In this document: one piece after another, positions 10,358 through 21,668 of the stretch
Position numbering within the stretch: the stretch's first letter is position 1
How the letters are laid out: each line of letters begins with the position of its first letter
From: Zygnema cylindricum
Taxonomy: Eukaryota > Streptophyta > Zygnematophyceae > Zygnematales > Zygnemataceae
Direction: 5' to 3'
NCBI GenBank assembly: GCA_037447655.1
Contig: JBBHKE010002789.1
Coordinates: 124,001-188,000, forward strand
Length of the DNA stretch: 64,000 nt
Position numbers and translations under genes: made by a program
The notes under the pieces: generated by a model
The model's database searches: none
Told to the model about the DNA's origin: nothing
What the model saw: only the letters and a program-made list of their open reading frames with translations

Positions 10358-11348
10358 TGCAACTCTGAGACCTCCATTGGTACTCATAGTAGGCAGCTTT
10401 ACTAGAAGCCTCTAGGAGAGCCTCAATTAGGAGGTCTTTGGTTGAGTATTGCTGACACCGTGACAAAATACAGACTGACCAAATTGTACCACTTGGAAGG
10501 GTAGACTCCCCTGAGTCTCCTACAAAAACAATCCATGAATTTGCTCCCCTGTGCAGTAAATTATCAATGGTCAAAGATGACATTTTATACAGGAGCTCTC
10601 TGAAAAGAGGCGGCTACCTCTAATTTTCTAAGTCCTATATCCCTCTCTTAACCCTCTACTAGTGATGTACAAAGCCAATCAATTCAGTGTACAGTACAGA
10701 AAGGTACTTGGACCGGAGTACTTTTTGTACTGCCATTGTACGACATGGCCAGAAAGACAACGCCTCCCATATCCGGGTTCGCTATACTATGTCCAGGAGA
10801 TGTTGTCATCCAATGTACTGTTGCCACGTGTTACCGAGTGTGGCTATGCCCGCAAACCTCCAAATCGACCATTTCGCGATGCCGGCTTCTTTCTTCGCCG
10901 TTAGATTGATGTCAACCTTAATTTATAGCCGTTAAAAATTTAAGCAGTAATATTCATGTGTAATTCTATTTAACTGTGTCTGTTTGATTGTGGTCCTTTT
11001 GTCAGTAAACCGCACTTCTGTATTTCGTCATCTTGAAGTAACTATCATACCCTATATACTTCAGCACTTGTCTTAGACTACAGGGTAAGACTAACGGCTA
11101 CATTGACGGACGGTAGGTACTAGGGTCAAATCCTGGGTCCGTCAATCCTTTTTGGTAAATTTACCAAGGGTCTGCATTTTGACATTAGAAGAAGCATAGG
11201 CAGCCATGGCTCTAGCTTCCTCTCCAGCCTTCAATGACTACGACAAGTATGGAGGCTAGAGAAAGAGGCTAGAAGCAGGCTGCTTTTGCTTTTTCCTACT
11301 CCTACTTAAATCAATTTAGTAACCTAGAAAATACCTTTAATTTCAACA
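10358..11348 (-). repeat. Cop4 3' LTR
   Basis: 991 bp. Beside it the polypurine tract 11349-11366 gives the orientation. It contains a TATA-like TATAAAAT (near 10587), the GTAC inverted repeat near 10690-10735, an antisense tRNA-like B-box GGGTCAAATCC (11123-11133) and the U3 hairpin near 11217-11262, whose arms (AGCC/GGCT) differ together from those of Cop1 (AACT/AGTT). Confidence 0.93.
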
Positions 11349-12792
11349 CTCCTCTTATTTTCTAGTCACTATTAATTTTAAGTCCACATCTCTCTCGGCA
11401 AAAAAATAATTTAGGAGAAGGTATAGGCTTAGTCATAATGTCTGCCACCATCTCAGTGTTTGGTCTATATTCTAGACTTACTATTTTATTCTCCACTTTT
11501 TCCCTAATAAAGCTAAGTCTGATGTCCATGTGTTTTTCTTTAAAATGATGTTTGGGATTAGCAACAATTGCAATTGTTTCTTGATTATCACAGAATATTT
11601 TCTGAATTCCACTCTTAAGATGCCCCAATTCACCATGCAAGGATTTGACCCACATCAATTCCTTCACAGCAGTGCAAGATGCCATATACTCTACCTCCAT
11701 GGTAGACTGAGCAATGACCTTTTGCTGCTTACTGCTCCAGCAACAAGCACCATTCCCCACATACAACACATATCCAGATGAACATCTTCGCATCGAAGCA
11801 TCCCCATAGCTGGCATCACTCCAAGTGGTGATGTCTGTGTTTTCCCCACCCAGATGCAGCCATAAATGAGATATTTGAAGACCCTTTTAGCTGCTTCCTA
11901 ATCCCTTTTGGTAGGAGCATTCAGACTCCTACTTAGCACTCCTACAGCAGCTGCCAAATCGTGTCTGGTACAATTCATAAAATAAATCAGACTGCCCACT
12001 ACTTGTCTGTATGGAATAATCTGCATAAACTTCTTTTCTTCTAGACCTAGTTCATCATCTACAATTAGGATGTCTCCGTCCTCACTCCCCTCACTTCCCT
12101 TATTTAGATCCATAGGAGTCGTGCAACTGTTGGCTTTGTTCATCTGAAATTTTTCAAGCATGTTTCCAATTGCCTTTTTATGAGTTAGCCTAATTATTCT
12201 TTTTTTCCTATCTCTCTCTACTTGTATTCCCATAATATACCTTGCCTCCCCCATATCCTTCATTTCAAATCTTCCCTTTAGATCTGTTTTTAGTTTGTTA
12301 ATTTTCTTTAATGACTTACTTAGAACAAGAAGATCATCAACGTAAATTCCAATAAAGATTACACTTTCCTCATCTTCAAAAACATAAATTGAATGATCAG
12401 AACTAATGCGGATGAATCCTAGACCGGTAAGGAACTCATCAAGTTTCTTGTTCCATTGTCTGGGCGCTTGTTTCAAACCATAGAGAGATTTGATCAGCCG
12501 GCATACCTTACTTTCCTCTCCTTGTTCCACGAATCCTTCTGGCTGTCACATGGAGATCTCGTCCTCTTGTTCTCTATGTAGGAAAGTTGTCTTTATGTCC
12601 ATCTAATATACTTCCATGTCTTCTACAGCTGCCATACTGAGAAGTATCCGGACAAAAAAATCTGACAACCGGAGCGAAGGTTTTTTTGTAGTCTATTCCC
12701 TCTTTGTGAGTAAAACCTTTCGCCACTAACTGGGCCTTATACCGCTCAATAGCATTGTCCGGATTCAATTTTAGTTTGAAAACCCACTTACA
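11349..12792 (-). pseudogene. Cop4 reverse transcriptase-RNase H
   Basis: The frames 12768-12574, 12530-11898 and 11793-11362 together cover RT and RNase H. RT shows LIKSLYGLKQAPRQWNKKL (near 12465) and the YVDD catalytic box (IYVDDLLV, about 12320-12345). RNase H shows STMEVEYMA with the catalytic Glu (near 11695), CDNQ (near 11590) and the closing EMVADIMTKP (near 11430). RT would copy element RNA to cDNA inside the particle and RNase H would remove the RNA strand. Frameshifts near 12570-12650 and a stop near 11898 break it. The polypurine tract follows at 11366-11349. Confidence 0.9.
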
Positions 12793-14236
12793 TCAAATTG
12801 GTTTTCTATCGGGTGGACAGTTCACCAACTCCCATGTATCAGCCGCCATGATTGAAGCCATCTCTTCATTGATGGCTGTCTTCCACTGGTTTCTTTCCGA
12901 ACAGTTCATTGCCTCTTCATATGTTTGAGGTTCGTTCGGGTGAGACAGTTTAGTTATCTTGTTGTTAACTTGTTTCTCTTGAAGCCTTTTGCTGCTTCTT
13001 CTCCCTCCCTCAAAATCTACAGCCGGAATAGATGGTTCTCGTGGATTCTTTCGAATCACCACGGCATCTCCCCTGTCCCTCGGATCCAAATCCGTTTCCA
13101 CCATGTCTTCTGCTAGTGTCATTGGTGTTTCCAAGTTCAAGTCTTTCTCTATCTGTTTTGAATCTGCAAGGATATCATCTGAACCTGCAAGAGTATCGTC
13201 TTCTAAAAGACCCGGATAGTTAAGAAGATGAAAGTCATCAGAATTGTCTGACTCAAATCTGATTCTGACTGACTTTGAGGATTTAAAGGGATCTACTGAC
13301 TTCCCTTCATCCATAGCTACCAGATGCTTTACTAAAATTATATCTTCTCTCTTTAGATCATACACTCAATACCCTTTTACATCCTCATCATATCCTAGCA
13401 AGTGTCCGGGTTTCTCTTTAGGATCTAGTTTCCAGTTTGATTTATCTGTATCTAAACTGAAGACTTTACTACCGAAAACCTTTACGTGAAATAGATCTGG
13501 TTTTTGGCCGGTCCATTTCTCATATGGAGTTTTGCCTTTCACCGCCGAAGTTAGTTCTCTGTTTCTCAAATAATTAGCAAAATTCATACCTTCGGCCCAA
13601 AATCTTTTTCCTATCTTTTTATCTGACAACATACTTCAGGCACTATCATTTAGTGTCCTATTCAATCTCTTGGCAACACCATTCTGATCTAGGTTTTTCG
13701 GAACTGTCTTTTGATGTTGAACACCATCCTCCCTTAAGAACTCCTCAAACTGATTGGAGGTATATTTCCCTCCATTGTCACTTCTTACTCTCTTTATTGG
13801 GGTCTCGTGAAGCTTCTCCGCCCATGCGTTATATTGTTTGAAATACTCCGGAGTTTCTAATTTTTTTTTCAGAAAGTATACTCGTGAGTACAAGGACCAA
13901 TCATCAGTAATGGTTAGCATAAATCTTTTCCCTCCAGGTGATGGCACTCTCGCCGGTCCCCAAATGTTCGTGTGTACCAAATCAAGAACTTTTTCTCTTT
14001 TATAAGTTGCTTCCTTTGGGAATGGTAATCTGTGTGCTTTACCTTGAGCACACCCACTGCAATCACTCTTATTATCATTTTCCCCAAACGTATCCTTTCA
14101 ACTACTCCCATTTTTTCATACCCTTTAGCTTTTCTAGATTCACATGCCCAAGTCTCTTATGCCACAACATAATATCATTGACACCAGCATAGTAAAGTTT
14201 GAGTTTTTCATTACTTAAAGCAAGCCTGAACATTCC
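12793..14236 (-). pseudogene. Cop4 integrase and integrase-RT linker
   Basis: 14236-13900 gives the HHCC/GAG-pre part with shifts. 13980-13636 and 13632-13366 give the core (VRSDNG, NGVAKRLNR) and the segment with GYDEDVKGY. 13365-12793 is the 190-codon linker and RT entry, ending with WELVNCPPDRKPI. The first catalytic Asp is Asn (VHTNIWGPA, near 13960-13980), and the catalytic Glu of the NG-x-x-ER motif reads Lys (NGVAKRL). The enzyme is therefore inactive in two of three catalytic positions. The same Asp-to-Asn change is present in Cop5. Confidence 0.87.
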
Positions 14237-14584
14237 TTAGCTACCTTTCTCAACAGTGAAATACACATCTTCCTTAATGCTAGCTGTAAAAACTCCTATT
14301 CTAGTGCTAGTTTCTAAACCTTTATCATCTAATACAGATGTAGAGATAAGGTTTTTGTTTAGCTCCGGAATAAACAATACATTGGAGAATGTAACTATTG
14401 AGGTTTTCCCTTCCACTATGACTTTCAGATCTACCGATCCTACATACGTAGTGGTAATTACCCTCCCATCCCCATATTCAATCTTCACTAAAGGAATCTT
14501 ACTCAGCTTAGTGGACAGATGCTTATCCTTGCACATGTGCATAGAGGCACCTGAATCCACAATCAAACCCCCTTCACCTTTCAA
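14237..14584 (-). pseudogene. Cop4 protease
   Basis: A 115-codon open stretch with the aspartic protease active site intact (IVDSGASMHMC, near 14530-14555) and the GDGR turn near 14470. It would cut the Gag-Pol polyprotein. It is separated from gag and integrase by frameshifts or stops. Confidence 0.8.
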
Positions 14585-15700
14585 TCCACCGAAAGCACAT
14601 TTCTACTTCCGTGGATTTTGGACTTCTGTCTTTGCCTCCAACTCCTCATCCAAAAAAAGTTCGTCGTCCTATCATAGGAATCTTCCTCAAGTACCTGTGT
14701 GACAAGTGCTTTTTTCTTTCCTCGTGGCTGACCCCCGGTCTGCCCCTTCTTTATCCGAAGCTCGGCCACTTTGGTACATTCCGCCATGTAATGCCCGAGT
14801 TTCTTGCAAAAATGACAAAGCCCCTCAGGTCCCCTCTTTCCGAACTCATCGGATTGATTGTTATGGTCTTCCCCTCCATGACTTCCAAGGGGTTTTTCGT
14901 GAGTCTTTGTTTCTCCAACTTGCTCCGGCCGCCAAAGCTTGTCCACTCTTACCTCCCCTCCGGATTTCGATTGTATTCTCTCGGACGAGGATCATACCAA
15001 CTACCGAGTTCCATATCCATCTCGAGTCCAATAAATCCTGCACCCTGTTCACAATGTTCTCATACTTATCGGGTAGTTTCATGAGTAAGCAATGAACCTT
15101 TGTCTTCTCGGTTTCTACTTTCCCGGCACAATCTAATTCCATGAAGAGTATGGCCAGCTCATTTCAGAAATTGAGCATCTTCTCTCTTTTGTGAAAGTAT
15201 CCATTGATCTTTTGTTCAGCCAGCTTCTGTTTCTGAATCGTACCGCTCCGGTACATATCTATAAGCGCATCCCACATATCATAAGAACTTTCCACTTGTA
15301 AATGAGGACCTACGAGTCCTTGTGTGAGATGACAGAGGATAAAATGCTTGGCCGCCATGTTGTTGTAGTCCCTAGTATCGATGTCATTCTCCTCATTCCT
15401 CGGACTCGGAGACATGAAAAGATAGCCGGTTGCTATAGGTGTGGTTTTCTCCTTTTCTTTCCCTTTTTCCACCACGATGCTTTCTCCGTCTTCTGAGTCC
15501 TCTGATGGTGGTGGATGTGGTTTCCTACAAAATCTGTTTCCCCCAAACCCTGGAGGGATAGTCGAACCACTCAGTATTCCCCAAAAATTTTCCTCACATA
15601 GGGCTCCTATCATCATACTCTCCCAGTAGATGAACCCAATCCCATTGAATATGGGCACCCTAGAGGGTGGACCCATAACCTAAAACTTTGAAACCTCCAT
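14581..15700 (-). pseudogene. Cop4 gag
   Basis: The ATG at 15700 lies in the 5' LTR. The decayed LTR end (TGCA-type end to TTTTA) creates a stop seven codons in, just before the PBS; the rest is open from 15676. Three overlapping frames (15676-15164, 15142-14861, 14946-14581) cover capsid and a zinc knuckle (CHFCKKLGHYMAEC, near 14775-14815). Frameshifts near 15150 and 14900 break it. Confidence 0.87.
15666..15680 (-). promoter_or_regulatory. Cop4 primer-binding site
   Basis: Directly after the 5' LTR. It matches the initiator tRNA-Met anticodon-loop complement at 14 of 15 positions. Confidence 0.8.
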
Positions 15701-16669
15701 TGGTACTCAGAGTAGGCAGCTTTACTAAAAGCCTCTAGGATAGCCTCAATTGAGAGGTCTTTGGTTGAGTATTGCTAACACCCTGATAGAATACACACTT
15801 ACCAAACTGCACCACTTGGGAGGGTAGACTCCCTTGAGTATACTACAAAAAGAATCCTAGAATTCGCTCCCCTGAGCAGTAAATAATCAATGGTCAAAGA
15901 TGAACTTTTATATAGGAACTCTCTGGGAGAGAGGCGGCTACCTCTAATTTTCTAAGTCCTAAATCCCTCTCTAAACCCTCTACTACTGATGTACGGAGCC
16001 AATCAATTCAGTGTATAGTACAGAAAGGTACTTGGCCCGGAGTACTTTCTGTATGGCCATTGTACGACATAGCCAGAAAGACAACGCTTGCCATATTGGG
16101 TTCGCCATAGTATGTCCCGGTGATGCCTTCATTAATGTCATGTTGCCACGTGTCACTCGGTGTGGCTATGACCGCAAATGGCCAAATCGACCATTCCGGG
16201 ATGTCGGCATCTTTCTCTGTCGTTAGATTGATGTCGGCCTTAATTTATAGCCGTTAAAATACAAGAAGTACTTTTCGGTGTAATTATATTTAACTGTGTC
16301 TGTTTTATTGTGGTCGGTTTGTCAGTAAACCGAACTTCTCTATTTCGACATCTTTAAGTAGCTATCGTACCCTATATACTTCAGCACTGGTCTTAGACTA
16401 CCGGATAAGACTAATGGCTACTTTGACGGACACTAGGTACCAAGATAAAATCCTGGGTCCGTCAATCCTTTTTGGTAAGTTTACGAAAAGTCTGCCTTCT
16501 GACTCTAGAAGAAGCATAGGAAGCCATGGCTCTAGCTTTCTCTCCAGCCTTCAGTGACTACGACAAGTATGGAGGCTAGAGAGAGAAGCTAGAAGCAGGC
16601 TGCCCTCTGCTTTTTCGTGCTTCTACTTAAATCAATTAATTAACCTAGAAAATACCTTTAATTTCAACA
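15681..16669 (-). repeat. Cop4 5' LTR
   Basis: 989 bp, paired with 10358-11348. The outer end TGTTGAAAT is followed on the plus strand by the target duplication CAGAT (16670-16674). The U3 hairpin near 16535-16580 and the GTAC inverted repeat near 16015-16056 are present. Scattered substitutions and indels against the 3' LTR show it is not recent. Confidence 0.93.
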
Positions 16670-17409
16670 CAGATCTAGTCAAGAGGTCCCTTTACCCTGC
16701 AAAAGAGTGGGCAAGGCCAAAGGGCTATATCTATAAAGGCAGAAAATTGCTAAACAAGCACCTGGAGGTGCAGTTCTAAAACTCCACAGGCAAAAAATAG
16801 TTTTATCCTAGGCCACCAACGGCCACATCTAACAATGAAATTCCACGCCAAACAGACAACAAGAAAAACACAAGGCCACTCACGGCCGATTGGGAAGCAT
16901 GGAAAGCGTAGACAGTGCAAATGCTCAATAGAATTACGTCCAAATGGACCCAATCTACTCACGTACCCTCTAAACGATCAACAACTATCCTGACACGCGC
17001 CTGCACCCGCAAGGCATCGTGAACTTACAAACCACTCTTAGCAATCTGGTGAATTCCATGGGTGAACTGGGGTTGTTCGCTCCAACGGGAGTTGCTCCCA
17101 AAAAAACCAAATCAGCTCCACTATCTCCATTCCTTGGTGAGGTAAGGCACAAAGTGAAAGATCGATGCCTCCGATCAACAACGACCTAGCAAGAAAACCC
17201 CAAATACCCAAATTAGTGTAGTATATTCTTGGCCAAAAAACTGGCTAAGGAGATAATTATGTCAACTAACAAGCAAACAATAATTAAAATTGCAAAACTA
17301 GTTATAGATTTTTTTTTCTTTAGTTTATTTTCTTTTTCAAATAAACAAGAACAACTTAGAATAATATTCCAAAATACAAGGATCTATTGTCAGATCGCAC
17401 AAACACACA
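16670..17409 (+). pseudogene. Unassigned retroelement-like coding fragment, right piece
   Basis: This continues the target of Cop4. Plus-strand frames give SLYPAKEWARPKGYIYKGRK (16690-16750), then an Arg/Thr-rich stretch, and near 17025-17190 TLSNLVNSMGELGLFAPTG followed by PKKTKSAPLSPFLGEVRHK, interrupted by stops and shifts. 17220-17410 is AT-rich and holds nothing I can name. The protein is unrecognised and the fragment is broken. Confidence 0.4.
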
Positions 17410-18595
17410 AAACTAATTTTAAATCTTGTGTATAGACATGATGAAGAAATGGTGGCTGACATGATGACCAAACCTGTGCCCTCTCCTAAACTAAAATATT
17501 GTCGGGAAAAATGCGGGTTGAAAGAAAAATTAAAATTAGACTATAAAATAAGGGGAGTGTTTAAATTTATAGATTTCTAGAGTATTTTCTAGGTTTAAAT
17601 ATGTTTTTATAAAAGGAAAAGAAAAAAGACGGACAGCCTGCCTCCACCTCCGCTCTGTAGCTCCCATACTTGTTGTAGTCACTGAAGGTAAGAGAGAGAG
17701 GTTGATCCATGGCTGCCTTAGTTCAACAGACAGCTATTTTTAGTAGGTTACTAAAAATATACTTGATGGACCAGAGATTTGAACCCGGTACCTGCGGTTC
17801 GTCAAGTTGACCGGTAACGGTCAGCTTTATCCTAATAGACTAGGACCAATGTTAAGTGATATGGTATCTGATAGATATATATTTAGTTCGAGTGGATAAA
17901 ATTCATTTAACTAGAACTGTATACGGCGTACATAGATTCAGTTATATAAAGTACGCCGTACGACGGTAATTCAAAACGGATACCACGCATTTTATTTCGA
18001 CATCGGAACAAATGTCGCGCAAGTATTTATTACGGCTAAGATTGGGTTTCGCATAAAATCCAACGGCCCACTTCATCGCCCAAATCCCGGAGTGCTCACT
18101 TTGGCGTTTTGTGACGTGGCATGACCTAGAGCCACGTGGAGAGATGACATTCGGTCATAGGAATTCCGAGGAACGTACGGACGAGTGAAAAGCGGACACG
18201 CATCCACTTAATAGCCTTGTCGTACATAGGCCGTACAAAAGGTACATCAGCAGTAGTACTTTTTGTGTACGATAGAGTAATCTGATTGGTCCGTACTTCA
18301 ATAGATAGGAGTTATTAGAGAGAATCAGGACTTAGAAAATTTTGGTAGGTAGTCACCTCTCCCTTTGAGAGTTTGTACAAATTGGCATTTTTATTGCCTC
18401 ATAACTTATCCGCTGGTTGGCCGTTTTCAGTGATTCTTTTTGCTACGGACTCACGAGAGTCCAGGTTGCACAGGGTGCAGTCAAATTGTCAGTTTTCCCT
18501 TTTGGGCAGAAGTGGTCGTGGCTTAAAGTGGGTTAGTTAAATACTATCTAGAGGCTTCGTGTATTCTCTAGTCTAATGGAGGACACAGAATTGCA
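17410..18595 (+). mobile_element. Cop5a: 3' end of a family I copia element (RNase H tail, PPT, LTR)
   Basis: 17410-17537 encodes the RNase H tail (EEMVADMMTKPVPSPKLKYC). It is followed by the polypurine tract (17538-17557) and an LTR 17558-18595 (TGTTTAAATT...AATTGCA, 1038 bp). The U3 hairpin lies near 17640-17700, the antisense tRNA-like B-box near 17775-17785 and the GTAC inverted repeat near 18230-18275. A gag ATG (18576-18578) stands 20 nt before the LTR end. Confidence 0.88.
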
Positions 18596-19400
18596 GAAGA
18601 CAGAGAAAGCATCGTTATGGAAAACGGGAAAGAGAAAGATAAAACCACACCTATAGCAACCGGATCTATTTTCATGTCTCCTATTCCGAAGAATGAGCAG
18701 AATGACATCGATACCTGGGACTACAACAATATGGCAGCCAAGCATTTTGTCCTCCGTCATCTCACACAAGGACTCGCTGGTCCTCATTTGCAGGTGGAAA
18801 GGGCATCCAATTTGTGGGATACGCTTATAAAGATGTATCGTAGCGGTACTATTCAGGAACATAAACTAGCAGATCAAAGGATCAATGGATACTTTCACAA
18901 TGGAGAGAAGATGCTCGATTTTTGCAATGAGGTGGCTATACTCTTCATGGAGTTAGAGTGTGCCAGAAAAGTAGAAACCGAGAGGGCAAAGGTTCACTAC
19001 TTACTCATAAAACTACCCAATGAGTATGAGAACATTGTGAACCGGGTACAAGATCTGCCGCACTCCAGGTGGATATGGAATTCGGTAGTTGGTATGATCC
19101 TCGTCTGAGAGAATACAATCGAAATCCGGAGGGAGTTAAGAGTGGACAAGCCTTGGCCGCCGGAGCAAGTTGGAGAAACAAAGTCTCACGAAAAACCCCT
19201 TGGAATTCATGGAGGGGAAGACCATAACAATCAATCTGATCAGTTCGAAAAGAGGGGACCTGAGGGGCTTTGTCATTTTTGCAAGAAACCCGGGCATTAC
19301 ATGGCGGAATTTACCAAGTTAGCCGAGCTTCAGATAAAGAAGGGGCAGACCAGGGGTCAGCCATGAGGAAATAAAAAGTCACTTGTCACACAGGTACTCG
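18596..19400 (+). pseudogene. Cop5b gag, N-terminus and PBS deleted
   Basis: The LTR end at 18595 joins directly to an internal part of gag (the stretch before IVMENGKEKDKTTPIATG). The PBS and about 55 codons are missing, and the LTR ATG is out of frame with the rest. 18617-19108 is open through capsid. 19142-19366 holds the zinc knuckle, in which the last Cys is Phe (CHFCKKPGHYMAEF, near 19268-19310). Without a PBS this copy cannot be reverse transcribed as it stands. Confidence 0.87.
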
Positions 19401-20452
19401 AAGAGGAATCCGATTAGGAGGACGGCGAACTTCTTTTGGATGAGGAGTTGGAGGCAAAGACAGAAGTCGAAAATCCACGGAAGCAAAAATGTGCTTTCGG
19501 TGGACTCAAAGGTGAAGGAGGTTGGATTGTGAATTCACGTGCCTCCATGAACATGTGCAAGGATAAACATATGTTCACTAAGCTGAGAAAGATCCCTACA
19601 GTAGAGATTGAATAAAGGGATGGGAGGTTAGTTACCACTACTTATGTAGGATCGATAGATCTGAAATTCATAGTGGAGGGAAAAACATCTATAGTTACGT
19701 TCTCGGATGTATTGTTTATTTTGGAGTTAAACAAAAACCTTATCTCTAAATATGTATTAGATGATAAAGGATTTGAAACTAGCACTAGAAAAGGAGTTTT
19801 TACAGCTAGTTTTGAGGACGATGTGTATTTAACTGCTGAGAAAGGTAGCCAATGAATGTTCAGAGTTGCTTTAAGTAATGAAAAACTCAAACTTTACTAT
19901 GCTGGTGTTAATGATATTATGTTGTGGCATAAGAGACTTGGGCATTTGAATCTAGAAAAGCTAAAGGGTATGAAAAAGATGGGAGTAGTTGAAGGGATAC
20001 GTTTTGAGGAAATGAGAATCTAAGTGATTGCAGTGGGTGTGTTCAGGGTAAAGCACACAGATTACCATTTCCAAAGAAAGCAACTTATAAAGGAGAAAAA
20101 TTTCTTGATTTGGTACACACGAACATTTGGGGACCTGCAAGAGTGCCATCACCCGGAGAAAAAAGATTTATGCTAACCATTACTGATGATTGGTCTTGGT
20201 ACTTTCGAGTTTACTTTCAAAAAAACAAATCAGAAACTTCGGAGTATTTCAAACAATATAAACCATGGGCCGAGAAGCTTCACGAGAACTCAATAAACAG
20301 AGTAAGAAGTGACAATGGAGGGGAATATACCTCCGATCACTTTGAAGAGTTCTTAAGAGAGGATGGTGTGCAACATCAAAAGACAGTTCCTGAAAAACCC
20401 GAAATAGAATGGTGTCTCCGAGAGATTAAATAGGACACTGAATGATTGTGCC
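19401..20452 (+). pseudogene. Cop5b protease and integrase core
   Basis: The protease active site is destroyed (VNSRAS for DSGAS, near 19528-19545). The integrase zinc/GAG-pre part lies near 19920-20060 (LWHKRLGHLN, CSGC-type pair partly lost). The core 20110-20433 has VHTNIWGPA (first Asp to Asn) and VRSDNG (second Asp kept), and a frameshift near 20395 removes the Glu motif. This would be DNA joining in the nucleus, but it is inactive. Confidence 0.85.
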
Positions 20453-21668
20453 CAGAGTATGTTGTGAAATAAAATGATAGGAAAAAGATTTTGGGCCGAA
20501 GCTATGACTTGTGCTAATTATTTGAGAAATAGAGTAATTACATCGGCGGTGAAAGACCAAATTCGATATGAGAGATGGACCGGCCAAAAACCAAATCTAT
20601 CTCACTTAAAGGTTTTCGGTAGTAAAGTCTTCAGTTTAGATTCAGAGAGATCAAATTGGAAACTAGATCCTAAAGGGAAACCCAGATACTTGCTGGGATA
20701 TGATGAGGATATAAAAGGATACAAAGTTCATGATCTAAAAAGAGAAGATATAATTCTACTAAAGCACCTGGTAGCTATGGATCAAGGGAAGTCGATAGAT
20801 CCCTTCAAATCCTCAAAGTCAATCAGAATTCAGATTTGAGCCAAACAATTCTGATGACTTTCACCTTCCTAACTATCTGGGTCTCTAAGAAGATGATACT
20901 CTTATAGGGCCGGACGATATCCTTGCAGGCTCAAAACAGATCGAGAAAGACTTGGAAACATCGATAACACCTATACTTGAAGCGGAAGACATGGTGGAAA
21001 CAGATATGGATCCGAGGGACACGGGAGAAGCTGTGGTGATTCGAAAGAATCCATGGGGACCATCTATTCCGGCCACAGATTTTGAGGGAGGAAGAAGAAG
21101 CAGCAAAAGACTTTAAGAGAAACAAGTTCACAACAAGGTAACTAAGCTTTCTCACCTGGATGAACCTCTAACATATGGAAAGGCAATGAACTGTCCGGAG
21201 AGAAACCAGTGGAAGACAGCCATCAATGAAGAGATGGCATCAATCATGGCGGCTGATACTTGGGAGTTGGTGGACTGTCCACCTCATCGTAAACCAATCG
21301 GGTGTAAGTGGGTTTTCAAATTAAAACTGAATCTTGACAATACTATTGAGAGGTATAAGGCCCGATTAGTGGTCAAAGGTTTTACTCGAAAAGAGGGAAT
21401 AGACTACGAAGAAACCTTTGCTCCGGTCGTCAGATTTCCCTTGGTCCGGATACTTTTCAGTCTGACAGCGGTAGAAGACATAGAAGTCTACCAAATGGAC
21501 ATCAAAAGTGCCTTCTTGCATGGAGAACTACAGGTGGAGATCTTCATGCGACAGCCGAAAGGATTCGGAAACAAGGAGAAGAAAGTAAGGTATGCCGGCT
21601 GATTAAATCTCTCTATGGTTTGAAACAGGCACCTAGACAATGGAACAACAAACTTGATGAATACTTTA
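20453..21668 (+). pseudogene. Cop5b integrase C-terminus to RT, truncated
   Basis: 20474-20839 encodes the integrase C-terminal region (GYDEDIKGYKVHDLKREDI). 20840-21180 is the linker with shifts. 21186-21602 is the RT start (WELVDCPPHRKPIGCKWVFK, then DIKSAFLHGEL). Coding stops at 21668 within LKQAPRQWNNKLDEY, before YVDD, where an oppositely oriented LTR begins. The rest of RT and RNase H is absent. Confidence 0.87.

Larger units (their letters stand above)
10358..16669 (-). mobile_element. Cop4: complete but degenerate family I copia element
   Basis: A full-length 6.3 kb insertion. The 3' LTR is 10358-11348 and the 5' LTR 15681-16669. Flanking 5-bp target duplications CAGAT (10353-10357 and 16670-16674) fix both ends exactly and show the LTR termini are TGTTGAAAT...GTTGCA. 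Order on the minus strand: LTR, PBS, gag, protease, integrase, RT, RNase H, PPT, LTR. All genes carry frameshifts or stops. Confidence 0.96.

Noticed and set aside
16750-16962. 70-codon minus frame with a hydrophobic look
   Set aside because: Antisense of a plus-strand retroelement-like reading; no start context or homology recognised.
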